DNA of 64,000 nucleotides from Galeopsis tetrahit (Eukaryota; Streptophyta; Magnoliopsida; Lamiales; Lamiaceae): the NCBI GenBank assembly GCA_963675135.1, contig OY776119.1:45197198-45261197 (forward strand), given 5' to 3'. Shown here piece after piece: positions 54,113-64,000 of this stretch. Under the pieces are notes generated by a model. It was given only the letters and a program-made list of their open reading frames with translations, was not told where the DNA came from and searched no databases. The position numbers were made by a program, and so were the translations under genes. Each line of letters begins with the position of its first letter. Position 1 is the first letter of the stretch.

Positions 54113-54650
54113 CTAGGAGTAATATTTAGAAAGAGCTGCAGCGGCAGCAGCAAAATCATTAATGGTAAATGTAATCCAAGAATCCCCATCTGCACATTCA
54201 ACATCAATTCTGAAATCCAAAATCTCTGTAGCTTTTTTCAGCATCTCATCTACTAAGTGTCTATTCTCCCTTGTACACCCGGAAGATCTTGCTTTAAGAA
54301 TGAGATTAGCAAGAGCATCTATAGTGCACAAAGGGTGTAACTTAAATCTACAAAAAGAGCTATTTTTGTCCTCATTACATACCTTCATGTGAAGAATCTT
54401 GGCAAGGTCACCACTATAGCAATATCCGAAATTGAAAATGTTGGAAAGCCGGTTACACAGTACAACATATTTTGATATTAAGAACTCCAATTCATGAGGA
54501 TATCCAGCAATTATAACCACCACTTTCCAGTGTCCATGAATGGAATTATTGCCTTCTCCATCTTTTCTACAAGTGTAGAATAATCTAACTAATACGTGTC
54601 TTGGTCCTCAAACCTCGTGGTTACGCAGTCATTCACAAGCAGAATGCCAC
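54113..54650 (-). pseudogene. AAA-type ATPase (CbxX/CfqX-like) fragment
   Basis: Minus strand: AAGGILLVNDCVTTRF (a degraded Walker B 'GGILFVDEAY'), KMEKAIIPFMDTGK, then VVIIAGYPHELEFLISK (sensor-1 region), LCNRLSNIFNFGYCYSGDLA, FKLHPLC and a C-terminal helical part ending at 54113. This order fits the plant AAA proteins related to CbxX/SpoVK, often with ankyrin repeats. A 1-base deletion at TGK|VV near 54523, a stop (TAG) near 54585 and the altered Walker B make it non-functional; the Walker A exon is absent. Its place behind the CACTA-like repeats suggests capture by that element. Confidence 0.7.
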
Positions 54651-57008
54651 CCGCGGCTACTTTGAGCTATATAATGATACTAAACATTTATTTTTAGCCC
54701 TCAACTCATTTTACCAATTATATATACAATAAAAATTGTGTTTCAAATTTCCTTCTTGAGAAAAGTTTATCTTCTTCACAAGAAAACTCCAAGAAAAACT
54801 TCTACACTCAAATTCTCTATTTTTTCTCACAAAGCAAAGTGGTGTGAACTTGTATTGTTGTAATCACATCATTCAGAGCCCTTCACCACATGAAAATAAT
54901 AATAATATCATCACAAAAGCTTATAGTCAGAATGACTGTAATATAGAAAGTACCTGCTAGTGCTATCTGATGACAAGTTCCAGAGTCCAGACACCCATCA
55001 CCCTCTTGAAGCTAGTGGAAAAAGTGCCTTTCATTTGTTAAGTTATGATCTGCTACTGAAAATGAGGCTCCTTCAGATCTACATAGTTAGCTAAATAATT
55101 TAAAAAGAAAATGAATCGGGCATATGCACTACTTTATTTTTATCACACTAACAATCTAAACAAAGTTTTACTGGCATGAGGAATTATATATCTTTGGTAT
55201 ACCACATATGATTTCACAGAACCTAAAAGCAAACAGGCAGAATTCCTGCGTCGAAGAATCTGCATAAACATGATGAAGGGATAAGAATTAATAAAAACAA
55301 ACAAAACAGAAAAGATTTGCATACCTGGAGCCATGGAGGACCGGAGGTGAAGCTGGAATATGGGAGGCAGAGCTGCTGTGCACCGTGGACCCGTGGCGGA
55401 GGACTGGAGGTACGCCGTGAGTTGGAGAGGGCTGATTCTGTGTGCCGGCGAGCACAAGGTGCAATGTGGATGAGATGTTAACTGGCGAGTGGCAAGTGGC
55501 GAGGTACTGCAGGAGACTAATTTTAAGTTGCATTACAACCCTACTTCAAAATGTAGGTATATGAGAGAGTGTATCATTCCTAACCAACAACTATATAATT
55601 GTATATTACATGCCTAATCAATTACCTGATTGGCTCTTGGTACTAATATAACATGAAGCAACCTTTATAGTTAAGTTCATAAAACATAAAGCATGATTCT
55701 TCCAATTAGGTAGAAAATTTAACTAATTTTGTCTACTTAAAAAATAGCAAGGAGAGATTCAGTACAAAACCATAAAATTTCTATAGAATACAATTTTTCC
55801 ACGATTCTCGTAACTATTGCAATTTATGTAACAAAGCATTTGTTGTAAAATTGACATCCAAACTCTATGGACCAATGTAATCAATTAAATAAAACCTGGA
55901 ACTGACCAAATAGATGAAAAACTCACAGCCAATTTCACAAGAAACTAACACTAGTCAATTCCCCATCATGGAATGCCTATCCTGTTTACAGCAGATAGGT
56001 CTCATCAATTTCACTTTCATAGGTCAGACATACATGACAAACAAATATTGACCAACATCTGTAGTAATATAATTATTCAAGGCAGTAGTTAGGACAACAC
56101 TGAATTGTACTTTTATGCTACCAACCAAACCAAGAAAATGGGAGTTCCTTCCACAGTTTTAGTGCAATATTATTTTTTACTTTAGTGATAGACCATATTT
56201 TAAGAAAGCTCTTGCCAGGACCCAAGAGTATTTAAGTTTCTGTGAGAGAATTCCTGGCTTTTATGTGAAACTAATTGCCCGTGTTGATATTTAGTCTATT
56301 AGGTGGACAAGTCAACAATGGATGTAAAGAATACCAATGTCAGCAGTTTTTATCACCAAGTTAACTAAAAAAACTGATGTCAATATAATCTTCTACTTGC
56401 TAAAGAGTATAAATTCTTCTAATAATCAAAAGATTTTATAAAAAAAAATAGATCAAAAAAATAATGCAAAGGCATGTAAAACTTAAAAATTAGGTTTCAT
56501 TCTTGTCATCAAAATAATCCAACTAATCCGCCATAACATGATAGAAACACTAATTAATCTAAGTAATAGCAGAATTAACATAAACAGCCGAATCAATAAA
56601 AACTTATGCAATAATCCAAGAATCATCCTATTCAAGAATTAACCGAATCAGACTTATTATGCGATATGCCGTAGAGGACTTGTGCAATAATCTAAAAATT
56701 AACAGGATCAGCATAAACTTTAATTTAATTTCAAATCACAAACGTATAAATTGCCAATAGAAAAGTTGGATACCTGAGTAGAGAGACGGGTCGAGACAAA
56801 CGTATAAATCACCAAATTACGACCGTCGACGAAAAGCGAGTATCACCTGCAAGAACAAAGGGCGTTTGAGAATTAAATACCGGACGTCTGTGTGGAAATC
56901 CCAGGTGCATACTTCAAGAACATCGATCACTCTATATAAATCAGTTTCAACAAGAATTTAGGTTTCCCTCCTGATTTACCTGCCTTTCTCAAATCCATCT
57001 TTTCCAAG
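54651..57008. other. Long sequence without recognised genes, two GC-richer patches
   Basis: 55300-55530 and 56760-56960 are GC-richer and on the minus strand resemble short exons or leader sequence (a frame of about 80-100 residues at 55143-55533 has no recognisable domain). The remainder is AT-rich and intron-like. It may all be interior of the CACTA-like element. Confidence 0.35.
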
Positions 57009-57779
57009 CGCGCGTCTTTTTCCAAATTTTAGTGATAAATTTGTTTTATTTTTTAGATATTCAATTTATTTATATCCATTTAAAATGCATAATATTTGAG
57101 AATATTTTGTATTTTAAAAAAATTTCATTAAATGTGTTAATTTATGATTTATAATAATTTTAATTGTGTTTTTCAAATTTAACGATAATTAAATTAAAAT
57201 TTTCTCACTTAATGCAATATTTTAATTAGAATCTTAATTTATGAGATCGTACATTGAAGAAGTGATAATTTAGCACACTAATCACTTAGGGATATACATC
57301 AAATAGAAGTTTGTATAAATTACTAGTAGTAGAATATTGAAATTTGTTTAATTGGTTGATCTCCATTCTTGTTTTATTATTATATAGTACTAGTAGTCTA
57401 GTAACAATGGAGCAACCTATAAATTAATAGTAGTAAAACATTGAAATTTACCTAATTGCTTGATCTCAACTTTTTTTGTTATGATACAGTACTAGTATCA
57501 ATGGAGCATCCAGCAATCAACTACAGTGGATTACAAAACAATTTAAACACATTTATATCCGTGATAAATTTATATAAAATATAACATACAATGTTATTTC
57601 AGATATACTCCCTCTGTCCACTAAAAGTGTGTTCATTTTATTTTTTTTGGTTCACAAAAAATATGCTTATTCTATTTGAATAATTCACTTTTGAATATTT
57701 TTTCTACTTTACTACCAAGATTGAGTATCTACCAAATATATTCTTTACCGCCGCCGCCTCTCCCCTCTTCGTCGAGCTC
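57009..57779. other. AT-rich spacer with a lone Stowaway-like end
   Basis: CTCCCTCTGTCCACTAAAAG at about 57608 follows TA; no right end found. The copia gag remnant begins soon after. Confidence 0.45.
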
Positions 57780-58347
57780 ATCGCCTCTCCTCATGAATGT
57801 CCTCATTTACATGTTTACCGTGACACTTTCTTTCTCAAATTATCTCCTCTGGAAGAAACAAGTCGTTTTAATGCTCACTTATGCCGATCTCTATAGCCTC
57901 GTGGACGGCACATCCACCGCCCCTGCTGCCACTCATCCCACCTTCGCCGCCTGGAAATCGAAGGATCAGAAGGTACTTGCCTTTCTTCTCTCATCTCTCA
58001 CCGAAGAGTCTGACCGATGTCATTCAGTGTGACACGGCCCGTGAAACATGGCTTGCCCTAGAGGATGCTTTCAGCCACTCCTCTCAGTTCCGTACCACTC
58101 AACTTCGTGATGAACTTCTTCTCCTCAAACGTGAGTCCCTCTTTGTTGCCGAATACAGTCACTGTTTTAAAGTCTAGTGCGACCAATTTGTCGCGATCGG
58201 CAAACCCGTGGACAGTTCCGAGATGTCGCATTGTTTCTTGCGGGGACTCGGTCCCAAATTCAGTGGCGGTCCCAAATTCAGTGATTTTGACGACACCAGA
58301 ATGGCCTTCGCGCCCGCCTTCCATAACTTGACTATTGCTCAATTTTG
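57780..58347 (+). pseudogene. Copia VII gag remnant
   Basis: It encodes NYLLWKKQVVLMLTYADLYS, LVDGTSTAPAATHPTFAAWK and KSKDQKVLAFLLSSLTEES, then, after a frameshift near 58005, DVIQCDTARETWLALEDAFS and RDELLLLKRESLFVAEYSH, a TAG at about 58175, and MSHCFLRGLGPKFSGG. It is the same gag as in copia I and III but on the plus strand and less decayed in its first part. No LTR or pol is attached. Confidence 0.88.
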
Positions 58348-59219
58348 ATCCAAGTTCACCTTTAGATATATTTAGTTTCAATATTAAATTTTTTGTCCAA
58401 TTTTTACCCAAAATTGTTAGTATTGAAAAGGATATTTAGAGCACAATTTTAGTCCGGAAACTATGCATTTTTTTTAATCCTATAACTTAAATTAGAGGAT
58501 TTTTTTTTTAGGTATTTTAACTTTCACTTTTTTTTTTTAAAACGTCCCAAAAAAGATAATAAAAAAATCCATTTATGTCCAAATTTTTTTAAAATTGGTT
58601 AAATTACGTACAATTTCCGCCTTTTTACGTTCAATAACGAGAAAAAAATATTTACGTACCGTAACTTTAACCTTTTTTTAAAAATGTCTTAAAAATATTT
58701 TATTTACGTCATTTTTCTGTATTTTGTAAATTGTAAATAATAACTTATAATTTTTTTTTGTAAATCCACATGGTCATTGTTTTTCCATGCTGAGCAAGTC
58801 AAGCTCGACCACGTTTTAATTTTTTCGGTTATTCATAATTTTTATGCGTACGTGACAAAAGTATGAGTGAAATGATATCGTTTTAGTGACTCCAACAAAA
58901 ATTTGACGCGAATTAATCAATTAATCAAGTTACAAAATTATGGGACGTGAAAAAATATATTTTAGTTAAGTTTGACCCATGTTGAGTCACGTTAACCCGA
59001 GTTTGACCCATGAATTTATAATTCAAATTTACACAATTATCTATATTTCATAAAGTTTTACTCTATAGTGTTTTATTTTATAAAAATAGGAATAGAGATA
59101 AACAAGGTTTGACTATGAAGTTTCCATTAAATTTAATACGTACCAACGCGGTATTGTGGGGACAAAATGAAAGCATTGACTTGGTCTTAGTTTCTTTGAT
59201 AATACAAGCAAATTGAAAG
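58348..59219. other. AT-rich sequence related to the 35-kb palindrome
   Basis: Contains AACGTCCCAAAAAAG (about 58541) and AATTATGGGACGTGAAAAAA (about 58935) in opposite orientation, similar to the arms and flank at 35032-35275. A decayed foldback element is possible. No gene. Confidence 0.4.
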
Positions 59220-59522
59220 TATGTTCTAGAGTGCATTTGGTCCTGTACCGTTTGGTTACTATGGAAAGCTAGAAACCGTAGAATCTTCAGAGGTGAGGAA
59301 ATTAATCCGGTGAAGATCGACGTTTGAGGAGATCAAAGCAAGAACGTTTGAGGAGTCTATTTTTTTGGTACGTACCAATCATTTCTCCTTTTCAAATGAA
59401 TGTTGTAATTTTAAACTATATTGTAAGAAGCCTTGACACCGTTTGTCTTTCCATTGGCTTAGTTTGAGTACCTCTAGTACTCGTTAATATATTCTGTTTT
59501 TCGTCCAAAAAAAATAAATAAT
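59220..59522 (+). mobile_element. 3' tail of a LINE
   Basis: It encodes a short WLLWKARNRRIF-type ORF2 C terminus and then a 3' end with GAGTACCTCTAGTACTCGTTAATAT, very like the end of the LINE at 45155-45920 (GAGTACGTCTGGTACTCGGTAATAT), followed by an A-run. It is a severely 5'-truncated insertion; no clear target duplication. Confidence 0.7.
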
Positions 59523-59599
59523 AATATCTGGTCTTGATGATATACAGAATAGTTTATAGGAGAAGACATGTCTAGAAACTACGACAATTGGGAGAGATT

Positions 59600-60712
59600 G
59601 GTGGCAGCGGTGATAAAAGAGAGAAGAGATATGGGAGTTGTGTCATCAACCTTCAACAACTCCCAGCAATTGCTCTGAAGCATCATCAAGTTTCCAGTCG
59701 ACGGATTTCGAGCTCGAAAAGAAACCAGAATCATGCAGTTCCCAGGCTGGTTTCTGTAAAAGGTGTTTTGAAGAGCATTCGAGAGTTGGGCAAGGGAAGA
59801 TTTGGAACTTCAAACCTCACTCAGCTACAGGAATATAAAAATCTCGGACCAAGATTTTTTAGCTGAATGAAGTCACCTTGTAATGAAGAAGTTGGTGGGT
59901 GAAGTGACAGTGACAGAGTGACAGAAGAAGAATTTAAAAATGTGTTTGGAATCAGGCATGAAAATGTGGCTGCACCAAGGGCATACTACTTCTCAAACGA
60001 CTCCAAAGAAAACTTTATATTCAATGATTACCATACCCGGGGAAACTTATATGATATTGTACGTACAGGTACCATTATATGAAATCAGATGGTGGGTTTC
60101 TTATATATATATATATATATAGACTATAAATGGTCTAAATTTGTTAATCATGTTGTCAACTCATATGATATGCAGAAGGGATCATGATCGTCTTTGAAAG
60201 AATTCCGTCTCATCTAAAAGTCCGAACTTGTAGAGAGGTGGAGAATTAATTCTTGTATATTAATTCCTAACACTCCCTCTCACTCGTGCGCCGGATTAAC
60301 ACCGTCAATGTGGTGGGAAGCTGGTCCATGGAAACATAACCTCCTCCAATATTTTTGTTAACTCTCAGCAGTATGGTTGTGTGTCTGATTTCGGTTTGGC
60401 TGCCATAATGAAAATTCCAGCAAATCCGGGTGGTCTACATTATCATGCCTCAAAATACGAATTAAAGAATGTGTCACATGAAAGTGATGTCTACTGCTTC
60501 GGAGTTGTGTTGCACGAACTTCTTACTGGTAGATCGCCCGTGTAGTCACCAGGTTCCCATAAAAATGTAGACACAGAATCTTGGGCTCGTTCCATAAAAC
60601 CTAGAGATTTGTTTGGATTGCAGTGTGAAGAATCTGATATGTTTAATTTAGTACCTGAAAGTGAAATTTCAGGCCTAATGTTGGGATATGAATCCTATAA
60701 ACAATGTTCTAA
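59600..60712 (+). pseudogene. LRR receptor-like kinase domain, broken
   Basis: Pieces in several frames follow a plant LRR-RLK kinase: glycine loop-like ELGKGRFGTS (about 59785), VTEEEFKNVFGIRHENVAAP then RAYYFSND and IFNDYHTRGNL (59918-60060), then after about 260 bp HGNITSSNIFVNSQQYGCVS with DFGLAAI (catalytic loop with HGN and the DFG motif, 60320-60410), ESDVYCFGVVLHELLTGRSP (60480-60540), and a TAG at 60543-60545. The 60070-60310 gap contains TA repeats and may be a former intron or insertion. HGN in place of HRD is common in the LRR-III subfamily. The 3' end is cut by copia V at about 60713. Confidence 0.85.
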
Positions 60713-60713
60713 T

Positions 60714-62124
60714 TGATGAAAGTATGTTTTGATGGCCAAAAGCAACTTAAAGTTAGTGATATATGTGGTTCTAAGTCATCTTAACTAAGTCATCTGAATA
60801 TAAGCTTACTAATCTGATGAGAAACTTAAATTGAGATTACTAATCTTAATGGTATCTGAAATAAGTTTACTGATCTTATATAGTAATATTAAGAATAAGT
60901 TTACTGATCTTAACTAAAGAATACTGGAATAAGATTACTGATCTGAGTATGGAAACTGAGAATAATTTTAGTGATCTTATATAAGATATTTGAATCTGAG
61001 TTACTGATCTGATATACTTACTGATCTTATATGCTTACTGTATATGTAAGTTACTGATCTTAGTATTTACTGATCTTATATGAAAGTTATTGAACTTACA
61101 TGAGTTACTGATCTTATTGTTTACTGATCTGATATATGAACTGTTAGGAACTAAGCTGATGTTTTGAATTGTATAGACAGCTTATAGTATAGGACTTTGA
61201 TATACTCATCTGTATATAGTTCAGTTGATGTATAGATAGGTTTTATATATGTAAAGTTGTATTCTATTGTATTCAGCATTGTAAAGTTCAGAACAGTAGA
61301 TTAGGAATAGATTAGAGGAAGATTAGAAGACTAATGAAGACTCAGAGGACTACTTCAGAATAAGAAGACTTCAAAGAAGAATTGAAGATAAGCTTAGAAG
61401 AAATCTGGAGAAGTTTTGAAAGGCTTTAAGTTACTGTGCTGACTGACTCAGTAGAGTAAAAATCAGAACAGTAAGTTACTGTGCTGATTTGGTGAATTTG
61501 AAGAATAAGTTTGGAAAGCTTATTTAAAGAGTAACTGAAGATTTATTGAAGATAAGCTGACTTGGAAGTGGAAGGAAGTTACAAAGTCGGTTACAAGAAG
61601 AAGTTACAAAAACAGTTTTAGAGTTAGTTGAGAGTTAGTTCACAAATTGCTAACTGTCATACTAAGTTCTATAAATACTGTGTAATCTCCTACTGCTTAG
61701 ACTACTGATCAAAAAGCGTTTACAAGCAATCTAAGTCTACAGAGCACAAAGAAGAACTCACAGAGTTGAAGGAGATTAATAAAACTTCACAACTGGAGTT
61801 GTGAGAGTGGATGTAGACATTTGTCGAACCACTATAAAATTCTGTGTTCTTTACTTTTCTGTTTGATATTTGTTTGGTATTTGTTAAAACAAGAACAGTA
61901 GAATTTACTAAGTAAGGATCTAAAGAAAAGTTGAGTATAAACTAGTAAGGCCCATATTGTTTTGAAAGTACTGATCTGAGCTAAGTAAGCACAGTACAGT
62001 ACATAAGAAGACTAAATTCCGCATTGCATATTCTGATATTTTGAAAGATTTTTGAAAGTATATTCACCCCTCCCCTCTAGACTTTCTTAGCTTACTCAAT
62101 CTTAACTCAACTTTGGGACCAACA
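60714..62124 (+). repeat. 5' LTR of copia V (SIRE-like)
   Basis: It runs from TGATGAAAGTATG (or TGTTGGGATATG at 60679) to GGGACCAACA just before the primer binding site. The U3 part is rich in repeated TTACTGATCTTA motifs (60830-61140), possibly enhancer repeats. A TATA box CTATAAATAC lies at 61669-61678. The start is uncertain because no second LTR is in the window. Confidence 0.78.
61669..61678 (+). promoter_or_regulatory. TATA box of the copia V LTR
   Basis: CTATAAATAC, with the same sequence and a similar distance to the primer site as in the copia IV LTR (49415-49424, minus strand). Confidence 0.6.
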
Positions 62125-62126
62125 AG

Positions 62127-62138
62127 TGGTATCAGAGC
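62127..62138 (+). other. Primer binding site of copia V
   Basis: TGGTATCAGAGC, two bases after the LTR end, complementary to initiator tRNA-Met. Confidence 0.92.
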
Positions 62139-62285
62139 AGAGGTTCTTTGGACTGCTGTTTCTTGATAACCTTGTAGATCTTGAGGGAAATCTCACTGAT
62201 CTTAATACTATTTCTTGATATTTGTCATTATCTGACTACTTGAAAATTATCTGCTATACTACTGAACTTATCTGTCTGATCAAAC

Positions 62286-63583
62286 ATGGATACTAATGCT
62301 ACAAAACTGCTTAAGTTCTCTATTTCAGATTATGATCGTGATGACGACTTGGCACTCGTGGCCAAACAAGAGATTGAGGTATCATCTATTACTTCATTTC
62401 GTTCTTGTGATAGTTCTGAAACTGATGAAAGTGATACGACTGACAGCGGTGTAAGAAGTAGTCTTCATCACTTTAATGAAGTGACTGAAGAAGACCTCAT
62501 ACTCGTTAACAAAGCCTACATGGAAGTCAGCGACGAGAACATTGCTTTAAAACAAGAAATCATTAGTCTCAGAGAAGCACAGTAAGAGCAGACCCTAAAT
62601 TAATTACCTTAAAAGAACGCTTAATAGAAGAGTTGTCACAACTTAAAGATAAGTATGCATCAATAGAAAATTTATATAATGGTATGCTCAAGACTCAAGC
62701 TCTCGAAACTAATGAATTCAATGATTTAAAGATTAAATGTGAAAAACTTGAAGAGCGCAATAGATTCTTAGAATCTGAAGTAGTGAGCCTAGATCGAAAG
62801 CTATCTGGGATGATTAACTCTACTAAGATTAATCAAACTATCTCAGACAGATATAGAGCTCCAAATGATAAAAGAGGAATAGGTACTGATCTGCCTAGTC
62901 CATCTACTTCAGAATTTAAGAACACTAATGGAGCTAGTACAAGTTCTTTGCAACTAGATAAAGGAAAAGAACCTATGACTTATGATGATGATCCAAAACT
63001 CAAAGTACAGTCTAAATACATCCCTTCTACTACCAAGAATGGTAAAATGAAGAATGTATTAAGACCAGTACAGTCAAGATCATACCAGAAGAGTTATACT
63101 CCTCTGACCAGATCAGATCAGTCCTGGAATCAGAAGAGACAAACTCAGAACAGTAGGTCAAGACAAGCACAGGCAAGTTGGGAACAACCTAGACCTCCTT
63201 TCATAAGGCAGTCTTAGCTGTATTCAACTAAACCTAGGAGATTTGTGCCTCATTATCATAACAAACCTGTTCTTTATCCTCCTCCTTTATCCTACAATAT
63301 CATTGGTGAGGAAAGACCAAAACGCATCTATAAGCCGTATGGTCCACATGCTTTTAGACCATATTCAAACTATTACAGACATACTGATCTTACTAAAAAA
63401 GGGATAGAACCAAGGAAAGGCTATCTCAGAAAAATAGATCCTAAGTCTGCTGATAATTCTGAACTGGTTAATAAAGTACTGTTCTGTGATAAATTTGGAA
63501 GAAAACTAAAGAGGTCCCACTTATTCAAATCCTCAATGTTCACTTGGGTACCTCTCTCTACTAACCACCAAGGACCCCAATAA
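62286..63583 (+). pseudogene. Copia V gag, lacking the capsid domain
   Basis: ATG at 62286 opens 99 residues (MDTNATKLLKFSISDYDRDD) of the acidic Ser/Thr-rich region that normally follows the zinc knuckle; the UBN2 capsid domain and CCHC knuckle of copia IV are absent. A frameshift near 62585 leads into a coiled coil (LKERLIEELSQLKDKYASIE, CEKLEERNRFLESEVV), then a basic tail interrupted by TAG at 63215-63217, ending at 63583. It looks like a gag with an internal deletion plus later decay, possibly a non-autonomous SIRE derivative. Confidence 0.75.
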
Positions 63584-63613
63584 ACTAGGGTACCTAAGTT
63601 ATTAAGATCACTA

Positions 63614-64000
63614 CCTTGCAGGATCGACTGGACTTATACAAGAAAGGTGGTTCAGTTGGTGAGACCTGGTACATAGACAGTGGGTGTTCACACCATATGA
63701 CTGGTACCAAGGCCTTACTTACTGACTATCATGAGAAGGAAGGACCAAAAGTCATCTTTGGTGATAGCTCAATTGCAATCACAAAAGGATTTGGATTCAT
63801 CAAGAATGGAGATGTTGAAATCCAAGATGTCTCCTATGTTGAAGGTTTGAAATATAATTTGTTATCTGTATCTCAATTCTGTGACAGGGGATACAAAGTT
63901 CAGTTCAAGACCAGAAGATGTGAAATAATAGATAAAAGGACTCACAATGTTCTACTTGTTGGCACAAGACAAGGAAGTGTATACATTGTGAATTGGAATA
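63614..64000 (+). CDS. Copia V protease and GAG-pre-integrase start (runs off the window)
   Basis: An open plus-strand frame to the window edge encodes the aspartic protease motif WYIDSGCSHHMTG, then VIFGDSSIAITKGFGFI, VSYVEGLKYNLLSVSQFCDR and GTRQGSVYIVNWN, the beginning of the pre-integrase domain. No stop occurs in 129 codons. It is in a different frame from the preceding gag tail, which ends at 63583. Confidence 0.88.

Noticed and set aside
55143..55533. Signal-peptide-like small proteins
   Set aside because: There is a hydrophobic stretch but no conserved domain, and neighbouring frames are equally open; not enough to call a gene.
1..64000. A new defence, biosynthetic or signalling gene system
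   Set aside because: All host-gene sequences here are isolated fragments or pseudogenes and the intact frames belong to retrotransposons, so I see no support for a cooperating novel gene system in this window.

Overview
This is nuclear DNA from a flowering plant, almost certainly a eudicot. The evidence is Ty1/copia and Ty3/gypsy retrotransposons, an L1-type plant LINE, CACTA, Mutator-like and Stowaway DNA transposons, GT-AG introns, and fragments of plant gene families (legume-type lectin, EMF1-like, SCAR/WAVE, plant cysteine oxidase, leucine-rich-repeat receptor kinase, Werner-like exonuclease). The family mix would suit an asterid such as a Lamiales species, but that is only a guess. The window is a nest of mobile elements. 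I see no complete, clearly functional host gene; the only long intact reading frames belong to a LINE and to one copia Gag.

Layout. 1-5655: antisense copia element (I) split by a 3.9-kb solo LTR with a 5-bp target duplication. 6240-6559: end of a CACTA-like element. 7102-7934: a hairpin repeat and a broken lectin gene, abutting the 3' half of copia II (7935-9375). 9888-10821: EMF1-like gene fragment. 11916-19130: five Stowaway-like MITEs, a two-stage tandem repeat next to a gypsy integrase remnant, and copia III with both LTRs but no middle. 19700-36520: a tandem duplication. Copy A holds copia VI with a MULE-like insertion, a CACTA-like element in its LTR, a full-length LINE (25535-31892) and the tail of a Werner-like exonuclease gene. 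A second CACTA-like element sits at the junction (31959-34250). Copy B (34254-36520) is shorter and preserves empty sites for the LINE and the first CACTA-like element. 37283-38680: SCAR/WAVE exon and a GC-rich island. 39020-42929: two elements with long inverted repeats, one with a perfect 9-bp target duplication. 43240-46005: broken plant cysteine oxidase copies, a third Werner-like piece and a 5'-truncated LINE. 46293-50131: SIRE-like copia IV (5' LTR, primer binding site, intact Gag). 50240-51673: gypsy gag-protease interrupted by another CACTA-like element, behind which lies an AAA-ATPase fragment (54113-54640). 57780-60712: copia gag, LINE tail and receptor-kinase remnants. 60714-64000: SIRE-like copia V running off the right edge.

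There is no operon-like cooperation. The relations are stratigraphic, each insertion being datable relative to its host sequence. The best leads are the duplication with its paired empty and filled sites, the intact LINE with an ATGA ORF1/ORF2 overlap, tRNA-like A-box/B-box modules inside two CACTA-like elements, the 9-bp-TSD foldback element, and nonsense codons in dead elements that mostly look like C-to-T changes.
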